This document shows, piece by piece, positions 1 to 8,800 of a stretch of 64,000 bases of DNA. Under the pieces are notes generated by a model. It saw nothing but the letters and a program-made list of their open reading frames with translations, was not told the DNA's origin and searched no databases. Origin of the DNA: Winogradskyella bathintestinalis (GTDB taxonomy: Bacteria; Bacteroidota; Bacteroidia; Flavobacteriales; Flavobacteriaceae); NCBI RefSeq assembly GCF_030407435.1, contig NZ_JASDDK010000001.1, positions 620,001 through 684,000 of the forward strand, given 5' to 3'. Both the position numbers and the translations under genes were made by a program. Positions within the stretch are counted from its first letter, which is position 1, and each line of letters opens with the position of its first letter.

Positions 1-1239
1 CAGTTCGTTTGTTTTAGTGTCGGCATGTATAGGCGCAAAACAAAAGTTTTGTACGTGATTTGGACCTCCTTTTTCATTTAATAAAATGTTCCAATCGGTC
101 CAACCAACCGTTCCACTATTAAAATCGTTAATCATAGAATTGCCATAACGTTCTGCATTAGACCAGCGTTGGTATTGTGTTGGATCGAATCCTTCTTGGC
201 AGCCCTCTGTGAATAATAAATTCATTTCAGGAAAAGATTCATTAATATTTTTTAAGTTATCGTATTTAGGTTCGCCACCTGCCCAAGTTTCATACCAGTG
301 AAAACCAATTCCCCAAGCATATTTCATGGCTTCTGGGTCTTCAAAAATAGTATTGGCTCGGTGCGATATTAAATCTCTGTTATGGTCCCAAGCCACAATG
401 TTTTTATCACCTAAGCCATTATTTTCAAATGTTGGTCCTAAATAATTCTTTAAAAAATCGCGTTCTTCTTCAGCCGTATATATACAAGATTCCCAACGTT
501 GAACAGCCATAGGCTCATTTTGAATGGTAACTCCCCAAACTGGTATATCTTCAGCTTCATAAGCTTCAATAAATTTTACATAGTAATTTGCCCATGCTTG
601 GTTATATTCTGGTAATAATTTTCCACCCTGTAACATATTATTATTGGTTTTCATAAAAGCTGGTGGACTCCATGGACTTGCGTAAAACACTAAATCGTCG
701 TTGATTAATGCTTGTGCTCGTTTAATCATTGGGATACGCTTTTCCTTATCTTTTTCTATAGAAAATGTTTTGAGCTCCTTATCCCCTTCTTCAATATAGG
801 TATGACTTCCTAACCCAAAGTCACTACTATGAATACTGGTTCTTATAATATTATAGTTGATGCCTTCTTCAGAATAATAAGCTTTTAGTAGCTCTTCTTG
901 TTTGTCTTGGCTTAAGGTTGAAAACACCTCGGCCGATGCATCTGTAATGGCACCACCAATACCCAAGAATTCTTGGAATTGTTTTTCTGGATTGACAAAA
1001 ACGGCTACTTCAGATTCTAAGGGTTGCGTCGCCTTTTTGAAGGTTGTTTTTAGGTCTAAAGACAGTCGTTTGTCAGTATCCTGTGCGGTTGTATAAACAA
1101 GCACTTCTTTTCCTAGTAATGATTTTTTTTCTTCAATTTTATTGGTTTCTAAAACTGCTAAATCGTTAGTTTCTTTCTTATTATTACAAGACAATATTAA
1201 AAGTAACATTGTAAGGGTGTATAATGTTTTTTTTATCAT
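1..1239 (-). CDS. Glycoside hydrolase family 30 lipoprotein (C-terminus cut by window edge)
   Basis: This is the first 413 codons of a GH30 retaining beta-glycosidase; the 3' end lies beyond base 1. The N-terminus is a lipoprotein signal with lipobox LLLILSC (Cys18). A (beta/alpha)8 barrel follows: FLGIGGAITD near residue 91, ASPWSPPAFMKT near 187, the acid/base Glu in TIQNEP (Glu242) and the nucleophile Glu in LLFTEGCQ (Glu345). The start is the ATG at 1237-1239, 13 nt after the stop of the next GH30 gene, so the two are cotranscribed. Family members hydrolyse beta-1,6- or beta-1,3-glucans or glucosylceramide. In this locus a role in glucan breakdown at the cell surface or in the periplasm is inferred. 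Confidence 0.93.
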   Translation of the reverse strand, partial: MIKKTLYTLTMLLLILSCNNKKETNDLAVLETNKIEEKKSLLGKEVLVYTTAQDTDKRLSLDLKTTFKKATQPLESEVAVFVNPEKQFQEFLGIGGAITDASAEVFSTLSQDKQEELLKAYYSEEGINYNIIRTSIHSSDFGLGSHTYIEEGDKELKTFSIEKDKEKRIPMIKRAQALINDDLVFYASPWSPPAFMKTNNNMLQGGKLLPEYNQAWANYYVKFIEAYEAEDIPVWGVTIQNEPMAVQRWESCIYTAEEERDFLKNYLGPTFENNGLGDKNIVAWDHNRDLISHRANTIFEDPEAMKYAWGIGFHWYETWAGGEPKYDNLKNINESFPEMNLLFTEGCQEGFDPTQYQRWSNAERYGNSMINDFNSGTVGWTDWNILLNEKGGPNHVQNFCFAPIHADTKTNEL

Positions 1240-1252
1240 GATTATTTTATTT

Positions 1253-2674
1253 TTACCAAACATAGGTGCCTACAGCACCTGCCTCTAAAGTTGTTGAAAT
1301 AGACTCTCTAGGCGTTTTTATGTTAAATGATTTATCGATTTCGGTGTTATTAACAACAATTACTACTAAATTTCCAGTTAGTGTTTTAAAGGCTACATTT
1401 GGTAAATCTGTAGAATAATTAGAAGCTATCCTATGGGATCCAGGTCTAACAAATTTTGAAGCGTGACCAATAATATAGTAGCCTACATTTCTTTCTACAT
1501 TATTTCCATTTATTGTTATTCCTCCCAAACATTCGGTACAACCTCCTTGAGTATGTGGTTCTAAATTTGGGTTAGAAGCTAGATTCCATTCTAAAACTGT
1601 TTTACACCAATTACGGCTTGCTCCAACAATCAGTTCTCTAGTGTGCCAGAGTAGATTATCATCAAACTCACTGTTAACACCTACCCATTGCTCTGTAAAA
1701 TATAAGTTCTTATCTGGATACGCATTGTGAACAGTGGTAAGATTGTTTATAGAACCATTGTATAAATGAAATGCCGAACCATCGATGTAAGCGTTTGCAT
1801 CAGCGTCATCTAAAATACTCGTTGCGTACCAGGTATTATCTGCATTGTGATCCCAAATTATAATTTTAGTATCAATGTTTGCTGTTTCGAAAGCAGGTCC
1901 TAAATGATCTTTGATAAATATGGTCTGATCCATGAGTTCCATAAACATACTTGGGTTATTCCCATCATGATACGGCTCATTTTGAACAGTAATAGCATCT
2001 ATGGTAATGCCTTCTGCTTCATAAGCTTGTATATACTTTACAAAGTAATTAGCATAGGTTGAAAAATGTTCAGGCTTGAGACTTCCACCAATAGAATTGT
2101 TATTAGTTTTCATCCATGCAGGAGCAGACCAAGGTGATCCCATTATTTTTATGTTAGGATTTATTTCAAGAATTTCATTTAATACAGGGATTAGATGTTC
2201 TTGATCTTTAGAAATAGAGAATTGTTCCAAATTTTCATCTGTTTCCCCAGCTGGTAAGTCATTGTATGTAAATGGTTCAGCATCAAGATCTGAAGCTCCG
2301 ATGCTAACGCGCAAATAACTTACAGCTAAATTGTCTTCGCCAAAAAGCTCATTTAAAATAGTTGATCTTCCTGAAGTGGACATATTATTTAAATGCAGAG
2401 CACTGCCTCCGGTTAAAGAAAATCCAAATCCATCCATTTCTTGGTATGTTACCTCTGGATTAACCGTAATCGATTCATTTACATTTGTTGAAAATAATAG
2501 AGGATTAGGTTGTAAGCTTAATAATTGTGATTTATCTCCCTTTGTTAAATAGAAATTTACGTTGCTATTTGTGATATTTGGGTTTGGATCAATTGGATCG
2601 TTAGAATCTGAACCATTTGAAGAACAACTTATAAGAATTGCAATTAAAGAAAATAGTACAATAAATTTATTCAT
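1253..2674 (-). CDS. Glycoside hydrolase family 30 lipoprotein
   Basis: A complete second GH30 enzyme. The open frame reaches back to an ATG at 2719, but the ATG at 2674 gives a normal lipoprotein signal (MNKFIVLFSLIAILISC, Cys17), so I choose it (473 aa). Numbered from 2719, the catalytic Glu residues are in TVQNEP (about 248) and YFTEQW (about 343), and the substrate-site loop GSPWSAPAWMKT is near 194. It diverges clearly from its neighbour, so the two enzymes probably cut different linkages or one is endo- and one exo-acting; that is inferred. A stem-loop separates it from the SusCD genes upstream. Confidence 0.93.
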   Translation of the reverse strand: MNKFIVLFSLIAILISCSSNGSDSNDPIDPNPNITNSNVNFYLTKGDKSQLLSLQPNPLLFSTNVNESITVNPEVTYQEMDGFGFSLTGGSALHLNNMSTSGRSTILNELFGEDNLAVSYLRVSIGASDLDAEPFTYNDLPAGETDENLEQFSISKDQEHLIPVLNEILEINPNIKIMGSPWSAPAWMKTNNNSIGGSLKPEHFSTYANYFVKYIQAYEAEGITIDAITVQNEPYHDGNNPSMFMELMDQTIFIKDHLGPAFETANIDTKIIIWDHNADNTWYATSILDDADANAYIDGSAFHLYNGSINNLTTVHNAYPDKNLYFTEQWVGVNSEFDDNLLWHTRELIVGASRNWCKTVLEWNLASNPNLEPHTQGGCTECLGGITINGNNVERNVGYYIIGHASKFVRPGSHRIASNYSTDLPNVAFKTLTGNLVVIVVNNTEIDKSFNIKTPRESISTTLEAGAVGTYVW

Positions 2675-2796
2675 ATGAGAAAATTTATTAAGGTTCAAAA
2701 TGTACTTTAATTTTTTCATGACTAAAGTCTAAATTTGTTATTAATAATTTGAATTGTTAAGCGAAATAGCAGGTAATTAAACGAGTGATGAATTAA

Positions 2797-2830
2797 TTAA
2801 AGCCCACATCCACTAAAACATGGGCTTTAA
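2797..2830 (-). terminator. Stem-loop between SusCDE-like genes and GH30 genes
   Basis: A perfect 10-bp inverted repeat (TTAAAGCCCA / TGGGCTTTAA) with a 14-nt loop lies downstream of the glycan-binding lipoprotein gene and upstream of the GH30 pair. The T tract on the minus strand is weak, so it may act as a partial terminator or an RNA-processing/stability element that sets binding-protein to enzyme ratios. Confidence 0.55.
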
Positions 2831-2883
2831 ATCAAAATAAACTAACTCAAAATAATTGCTAAACTAACCTAGATTCAATTTGG

Positions 2884-3759
2884 TTATTCTCCTGTGCCTC
2901 TCATTTCCACATTTGAAATTGTAAATCCAGATACGGTATTCCCACCACATTTAATAACAAAATAGACGGTTCCTGAAGTATCAAATGTAACGGTATTGCT
3001 AATTGAACCTGAGTACGAATTTTCAACACAACTTACTGAAGAAAGAAACTCGCTAAATGTCCCTGTTCCACATTCAGCCCATGTATTAAGGCCCATTACA
3101 ATATTGTTTCCATAATCACTCCATTGTGTTGGTTCTACTGGGCTTGCAAATACTTCAAACCAAGCTTCATCATTGCCATCTCCAGATATAAACATATCAA
3201 TTTTATATTCTCTTCCTGCAACAACTTCAACGGCTTGATAAATGCCTTGTTGGTTATAGTTATTAGCTACAATAGTTGCGCCTCCTTCACTAAATGTCCA
3301 ATCTGCACCTTCACCTGAAATATTCAATATGGTCCATTCTGCATGGTCGTCTGCATCCTTAAATCTCCCTCCAACTATTAAGTTTCCTACTACAGGATCG
3401 GGTGTTTCTACATCTATAATTTGTGTTACAATGTCAGAAGCTCCTCCTAAACCAGTAACTTTTCTTGTTATCGTATACTCTTCAGCGTCTGGTAAAAACA
3501 CTTCTTGAATTGGTCCTCCAGAAACAAGGCCTGTGCCATTATCTAAATCCCAACTTGAGGTAATATAGCTTTCATTAGCAGTAAGTAAATATGTATTGTT
3601 TAAGGCAGCTACCTCAGTTATTGTAAATCCAGCATCTATTTCAGTTGTAGCTAGCCCATTACCATTTCCCAGTTCATTGGGTTGACAGGATAAAATTACC
3701 GTAACTAAAACAACAGGTAAAAACTTAATACCCCATTTTGATTTTATATTTAATTTCAT
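2884..3759 (-). CDS. PUL surface glycan-binding lipoprotein (SusE/F position)
   Basis: A 291-aa lipoprotein with lipobox VTVILSC (Cys25). Residues about 40-120 form a PKD-like domain (SSWDLDNGTG, EYTITRKVTG). Residues about 125-290 look like a beta-sandwich carbohydrate-binding module (NLIVGGRFKD, IYQAVEVVAGREYKIDMFIS, VYFVIKCGG), resembling CBM4/CBM9-type folds. It directly follows susD by 17 nt, the usual place for a SusE/SusF-like or SGBP-B protein. A glycan-binding role at the outer face of the outer membrane is inferred from position and architecture; no ligand can be read from the sequence. Confidence 0.75.
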   Translation of the reverse strand: MKLNIKSKWGIKFLPVVLVTVILSCQPNELGNGNGLATTEIDAGFTITEVAALNNTYLLTANESYITSSWDLDNGTGLVSGGPIQEVFLPDAEEYTITRKVTGLGGASDIVTQIIDVETPDPVVGNLIVGGRFKDADDHAEWTILNISGEGADWTFSEGGATIVANNYNQQGIYQAVEVVAGREYKIDMFISGDGNDEAWFEVFASPVEPTQWSDYGNNIVMGLNTWAECGTGTFSEFLSSVSCVENSYSGSISNTVTFDTSGTVYFVIKCGGNTVSGFTISNVEMRGTGE

Positions 3760-3776
3760 AATAATTTTTTTAAATA

Positions 3777-5291
3777 TTAATAATTAGGATTTTGTTCTAA
3801 CAAAGTATTCTCTAACTCAGCTAGTGGTATTGGTAATATTTCATTTTTACCAGGTGTAAATCCTTTAAAGGCCAATGCTATAGCCGCATTACCAGTTCTT
3901 ACCAAATCGTACCATCTATGACCTTCACCAGCTAGTTCTAAACGTCTTTCTTGCATAATGGTCTCCATAGAAACAGGAACAGATGGTAAGCCTACTCTTG
4001 CCCTAACCGCGTCAAGTAAAGCCTGAGCTCTAGCTCCAGTGCCACCTAATGCTTCAGCTTCCATTAAATACGTATCCGCTAATCGCATTATATAAGTGTG
4101 TTGTTTAAAGTTTAATTCAGTAGCTCCTCCACCAGTTGACCTATCTGATACCATTGGCAAAAACTTTTTAAGAAAATAGCCCGTGTCTTGATAACCTTGC
4201 TCATATTCTACTTGTCCTGCATCTGCAAGTGCTCCGATATCTACTATGGTTTGGTCAAATCTTGGATCTCCATTCAATGCATCATATAAACTTTGCGTAA
4301 CAACATTAAATCCCCAACCACCAGCATAATCTGTTTCAGGAGAACCAGATGAATTAACAAAACCTCTTGGCCCTATCATTTGAGCTAAACTGTTACCTTC
4401 ATCATCAGACCAGCCCCAGTTACCCCAGTCTGCATTACTCTGATTAGTGTGTGCCACTTCAATGATTGATTCCGTATTATAAATATTACTAATTTCCCAT
4501 AAATCTGAAAAGTTATCAAGAAGTCTATATCCAAAAGCACTAGTTGCGCCTGGTGTTCCGTTTACCTCAGCAAATTCTGCAACAGCTAAGGTGTTTTTAC
4601 CTTGATATAAATATACTTTGCCTAAAAGTGCTTTAGCTGATCCTCGTGAAATACGTCCACCTTCATTTTCAATATCTAATGTTACCGGTAAGTTTTGAAT
4701 AGCATCTATTAAATCTGTTTCTATTTGAGTGTATACATCGTTCGGGTCTGCTTGTGTTACACTGTAAAATTCATCAGTTGCAAGAGGTGCAGTAATAAGC
4801 GGAATGTTTCTGAATAGTCTTACCAATTCAAAATAATATATCGCTCTCAAAGCTTTTGTCTCAGCAGTAAATCTAGCTTTGGTTTCATCAGGCATATCAA
4901 CACCAGGCAATTTCGTTAATAAGGTGTTTGCTCTAAAAATACCTTGATAAAAATCGTTCCAATAACTTGCAGCAATATTTGACTCGCTTATAGTATAGTT
5001 TGAAAATGCCTGCAATTGCGGACCATCAGAAGAACTACCGCCACCTGTAAAATGATCATCAGAACCAGAATTTAATAGCGCAATCATATTTTCAAATCCT
5101 CTAGATTGTTTTCCTACAACATCGTAAACGGCAATTAACCCAGAATAGGCTTCGGCTTCGTTTTGATAATAATTATCTTCAAGTGCAGTCCCTGACGGCT
5201 TCACTTCTAAAAACTCTTCGTTACATGATGTCATAAATATCAGAATCGGTAGTCCAATCCATATATTCATTAATTTTCCTAGTTTTTTCAT
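3777..5291 (-). CDS. susD: RagB/SusD family nutrient uptake outer membrane lipoprotein
   Basis: A 504-aa SusD homologue, the lid of a SusC/SusD transporter. The signal peptide ends at the lipobox IFMTSC. Typical SusD features are EFLEVKPSGT after the signal, TPR-like helices (RAIYYFELVRLFRNIPLIT near 150, SAKALLGKVYLYQGK near 215) and the C-terminal RxxExxxEGxRWYDLVRTG-type signature (RRLELAGEGHRWYDLVRTG, about residue 450). It sits 11 nt downstream of susC and is surely cotranslated with it. Substrate specificity cannot be read from the sequence; the GH30 neighbours suggest a beta-glucan. Confidence 0.95.
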   Translation of the reverse strand: MKKLGKLMNIWIGLPILIFMTSCNEEFLEVKPSGTALEDNYYQNEAEAYSGLIAVYDVVGKQSRGFENMIALLNSGSDDHFTGGGSSSDGPQLQAFSNYTISESNIAASYWNDFYQGIFRANTLLTKLPGVDMPDETKARFTAETKALRAIYYFELVRLFRNIPLITAPLATDEFYSVTQADPNDVYTQIETDLIDAIQNLPVTLDIENEGGRISRGSAKALLGKVYLYQGKNTLAVAEFAEVNGTPGATSAFGYRLLDNFSDLWEISNIYNTESIIEVAHTNQSNADWGNWGWSDDEGNSLAQMIGPRGFVNSSGSPETDYAGGWGFNVVTQSLYDALNGDPRFDQTIVDIGALADAGQVEYEQGYQDTGYFLKKFLPMVSDRSTGGGATELNFKQHTYIMRLADTYLMEAEALGGTGARAQALLDAVRARVGLPSVPVSMETIMQERRLELAGEGHRWYDLVRTGNAAIALAFKGFTPGKNEILPIPLAELENTLLEQNPNY

Positions 5292-5302
5292 TTTCCTTTT
5301 TT

Positions 5303-8300
5303 TTAAAATTGTAAATTAATTCCAAGTTGATTTGTTTGGGCCTGTGGATAATAGCCACGGTCTATTCCAAATATTCCCCCACCAATCTCTGGATCGTATC
5401 CACTATATTTTGTAAATGTGAAAAGATTTTCAGTAGTAAAATATATTCTAATTCTATCAATTCCGTATTTATTCAATAGATCAGAAGGAAGTGTATAACC
5501 AATTTGAATAGTTTTAAACCTTAAATAATCGCCATCTTCAAGATAAAAGTCTGAGGGATTTGAAAAATTGTTATTAGTATCATTTGTTGTTAATCTAGGA
5601 TAACTGTTAGATGTTCCTTCACCAACCCATCTTCCTAAAGCAGATGTTTGATAATTGGCGTTAGATATATCAAGTCTTCTTAGGCCTTGAAAAATCTTAT
5701 TTCCTGTAGCACCTTGAACAAATACTAAAAAGTCAAAGTTTTTATAGTCTAAGTTTAAAGTTAAACCAAAAGTGAATTTTGGTATTGAACTCCCAAGAAA
5801 ATCCCTATCATCAGAATCGATATCGCCATCATCATCCAAATCTTTCCATCTAAAATCTCCAGGCTGCGCATTAGGTTGAATTACAGTTCCTGTAGAATTT
5901 ACATAATTATCAATCTCTTCCTGATTTTGAAAGATGCCATTGGTTCTAAATCCATAAAATGAATTTACGGGTTGCCCAACTTGAGTTCTTGTTATTGGGA
6001 ACGTACTAGATTGAATAGTTGCACCGCCAGATAAAAAATCTACACCGTTTCCTAAAAATGTAACTTCGTTTTCTAAATATGAAACATTTCCATTTAGAGA
6101 AAGATTTAGATCATTAATTTGTGTATTATAGCCAATTTCTAAATCTATACCTGTGTTTTCCATATCGGCAACATTTCCTGTTGGGCTACCTATTGCACCA
6201 ACATAGCCAGGAAGTGTAACAGCTTGTAAAATACCTGTAGTTTCTTTTTTATACCAATCAAAGGCAACCGAAATTTTATCAAATAACCTCGCATCAAAAC
6301 CAATGTTGAGTTGACTCGTTTCTTCCCATTTTAAATCTGGGTTCGAAGGAGCATTAGGACTATTACCAATAGTTACCGAACCAGAAGTACCTATCGTATA
6401 GTCTCTTCCACCTCCAATTGTTGATAAATATTGAAAATCGCCAATATTATCATTTCCTGTTACACCATAACCTCCACGAATTTTTAGTTGGTTTAAAATA
6501 TCATTATCGTTCCAAAAATCTTCTTTAGATGGTACCCAACCAGCAGAAAATGAAGGAAAATAACCATATTTATTATTGTCTCCAAAACGAGAAGATCCAT
6601 CTCTTCTTATTATTGCTGTAAACAAATATTTTTCGTCATAGTTATAATTCAATCTAGAAAACAATGATGTTACTATATGCTCATTTCCTGTATAAGCAGA
6701 AGCGGTAATTTGATCTGTAGGCACACTATAATTGAATGAAGCGTCTTTATAATTATCAACAGGTATATCGAAATATGTTACGTTTGTTCCAGATGATATA
6801 TTATCAACATAAACACCTTGTCCAAGTAAAAGACTGAAATTATGCTTTTTTAGTTCTTTCGTATAGGAAACTGTATTTTCTAAATTCCAACCAAACCCTT
6901 TATTAGTACCTCGAGAAATATTATTTTGTGTGGTTATGGAAGATGCATTTAAATAAGATACAGGCGTAAAGCTTTCGTAACCCCAATATGCCAATTTTCC
7001 TCCTACAGTACTTCTAACTTTAAGACCTTCTATAAGTTCTAGTTCTAAATAGGCGTTACCAACAAAATTGTCTGCCCAACCATAATTTCCTAATAAAGTT
7101 TGCTGATAGGCTAATGGATTTGACATTTCTTGGGCTACAAGATTAGAAATACCATAAGGGTTTCCATTAGAATCTCTCCAAATACCATTGTTAGTGTAAG
7201 GTGCTTGATTTACAAGTATTGGGTCGGTTTCTACGATAGGTGTTAACGGATCTAAATTTATAGCTGAAGCTAATGGTCCTCCAAATTCGCTATTGGTATT
7301 CCCTATACCTATATTTTTTTCGTTTGAATACCCAACTGTTTGTCCAAAAGTAAGTTTGTCTGATATTTTATGTGTAGAGTTTAAACGAATATTTTTTCTA
7401 TTATAGTTAGAAATATCGCTGAGTACAATTCCTTCTTGATCGGTAAGTCCAAATGAAACATAGAATTTAGAAACGTCATTTCCACCGCTTAAACTTAGTT
7501 CGTGGCTTGTCCTCTGCGCACCATTATTAAATATTTCATCTTGCCAATCTGTTCCTTCTCCTAAAGCCTCTGGATTGGAAAATAAAATATTGCCACCTCC
7601 ATTAACCGATTTTTCATTTAAAAGCGTTGCGTACTGTGTAGCGTTTAATAAATCTAACTCTCTTGTAGCGGAAGAAAATCCAGCATATCCGTTGTAGTTA
7701 ATACTCATCTTCCCAGACTTTCCTTTTTTAGTGGTAATAAGTATAACGCCTGCTGCTGACCTTGCACCATATATAGCTTGAGATGCAGCATCTTTTAAAA
7801 CTTCTACCGAAGCAATATCTGATTGATTTAAAAAACCAATACCGCCAGCATCTACAACTACACCATCAACAACCCATAATGGCTCGTTATTACCTAAGGT
7901 AGTAATACCACGAACCCTTACCGTTGACGACGAACCTGGTTGTCCTGAATTAGCTGCAATTGTAACACCTGACACTCTACCTTGTAAAGTTTGTTCAACT
8001 CTTGTTATTGGTAAATCTTCCAATTCACTTTGCTTAACTCCAGAAATAGCTCCAGTTACTACGCTTTTTTTCTGGGTACCGTAACCAATAACAACCACTT
8101 CGTCAAGTTTTGCGAGGTCTTCAATTAATATAACTGTCAAATTATCGTTGTTAGTTACAACAATATCTTGCGTCAGATATCCAACATAACTAAATGATAA
8201 TGTAGATCCAATTTCGGTCGTAATCTCGAAAATACCATCAAAATCTGTTGTTGCACCAATAGTAGTTCCTTTTATAATAATGTTTACACCAGGAATAGGT

Positions 8301-8416
8301 ATTCCTGTTTCATCATTTACAACTCCATTTATATTTATTTCTTGTGCAAAAGAAAACCATGTAGAAATCGTAAATAAAATCACGAATGATTTCATAATCA
8401 AATTGTGTTTTTTCAT
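5303..8416 (-). CDS. susC: SusC/RagA family TonB-linked outer membrane receptor
   Basis: A 1037-aa TonB-dependent transporter. Order of parts: signal peptide ending at FSFAQ (about 25), a CarboxypepD_reg-like domain (about 27-105, GVNIIIKGTTIGATTDFDG), the SusC hallmark VVVIGYGTQKK near 107, a plug domain (LPITRVEQTLQGRVSGV near 136, SAAGVILITTKKGKSG near 219), then the 22-strand barrel ending in the aromatic C-terminus LGINLQF. It imports oligosaccharides across the outer membrane with SusD, powered by TonB-ExbBD. It is the first gene of the locus on this strand, and a hairpin lies in its leader. Confidence 0.96.
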   Translation of the reverse strand: MKKHNLIMKSFVILFTISTWFSFAQEININGVVNDETGIPIPGVNIIIKGTTIGATTDFDGIFEITTEIGSTLSFSYVGYLTQDIVVTNNDNLTVILIEDLAKLDEVVVIGYGTQKKSVVTGAISGVKQSELEDLPITRVEQTLQGRVSGVTIAANSGQPGSSSTVRVRGITTLGNNEPLWVVDGVVVDAGGIGFLNQSDIASVEVLKDAASQAIYGARSAAGVILITTKKGKSGKMSINYNGYAGFSSATRELDLLNATQYATLLNEKSVNGGGNILFSNPEALGEGTDWQDEIFNNGAQRTSHELSLSGGNDVSKFYVSFGLTDQEGIVLSDISNYNRKNIRLNSTHKISDKLTFGQTVGYSNEKNIGIGNTNSEFGGPLASAINLDPLTPIVETDPILVNQAPYTNNGIWRDSNGNPYGISNLVAQEMSNPLAYQQTLLGNYGWADNFVGNAYLELELIEGLKVRSTVGGKLAYWGYESFTPVSYLNASSITTQNNISRGTNKGFGWNLENTVSYTKELKKHNFSLLLGQGVYVDNISSGTNVTYFDIPVDNYKDASFNYSVPTDQITASAYTGNEHIVTSLFSRLNYNYDEKYLFTAIIRRDGSSRFGDNNKYGYFPSFSAGWVPSKEDFWNDNDILNQLKIRGGYGVTGNDNIGDFQYLSTIGGGRDYTIGTSGSVTIGNSPNAPSNPDLKWEETSQLNIGFDARLFDKISVAFDWYKKETTGILQAVTLPGYVGAIGSPTGNVADMENTGIDLEIGYNTQINDLNLSLNGNVSYLENEVTFLGNGVDFLSGGATIQSSTFPITRTQVGQPVNSFYGFRTNGIFQNQEEIDNYVNSTGTVIQPNAQPGDFRWKDLDDDGDIDSDDRDFLGSSIPKFTFGLTLNLDYKNFDFLVFVQGATGNKIFQGLRRLDISNANYQTSALGRWVGEGTSNSYPRLTTNDTNNNFSNPSDFYLEDGDYLRFKTIQIGYTLPSDLLNKYGIDRIRIYFTTENLFTFTKYSGYDPEIGGGIFGIDRGYYPQAQTNQLGINLQF

Positions 8417-8800
8417 ATTAGTTAATTTTAATTTTTCGTTTTTATTTCTCTATTCATTCGAGAAACACTTCATCCTGTTTTGCCACTTTTTCGACAAAAC
8501 AGAATAATTTGTTTTATAAAAGTTTAATTTAGTTAGTTACGAATCTTTATAACATCTAAATATTTGGAATTATTTAACAAATTAAACGAAGATCTTTTGG
8601 TGGTACAATGGGAAGTACCTTTAAAGTAGAATTTTAAATATAAAAAATATAATTAAACATCAGATTACTAGTTTTTTATAAAAAATACCTGTGTTTCAAA
8701 AAGTAGTGAATATATAACTGATAAGTGGATTAAAATATCAATATAGGACACTATTGAGTTAATTTATAATATAAAATACTATTAAAAAAGAGGGATTAAG
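8417..8800. other. Intergenic region upstream of susC
   Basis: This 384-base AT-rich gap separates the susC start from the 3' end of the regulator gene on the same strand. It holds the promoter region of the PUL and one clear inverted repeat (8475-8502). I see no coding sequence and no exact TAnnTTTG element on the minus strand. Confidence 0.5.
8475..8502 (-). promoter_or_regulatory. Inverted repeat in the susC leader/promoter region
   Basis: A perfect 8-bp inverted repeat, CTGTTTTG and CAAAACAG, with a 12-nt spacer lies about 60-85 nt upstream of the susC ATG. It could be the operator of the SusR-like regulator encoded next door or a leader-RNA hairpin. No flanking T tract supports a terminator. 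The function is inferred from position only. Confidence 0.4.
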
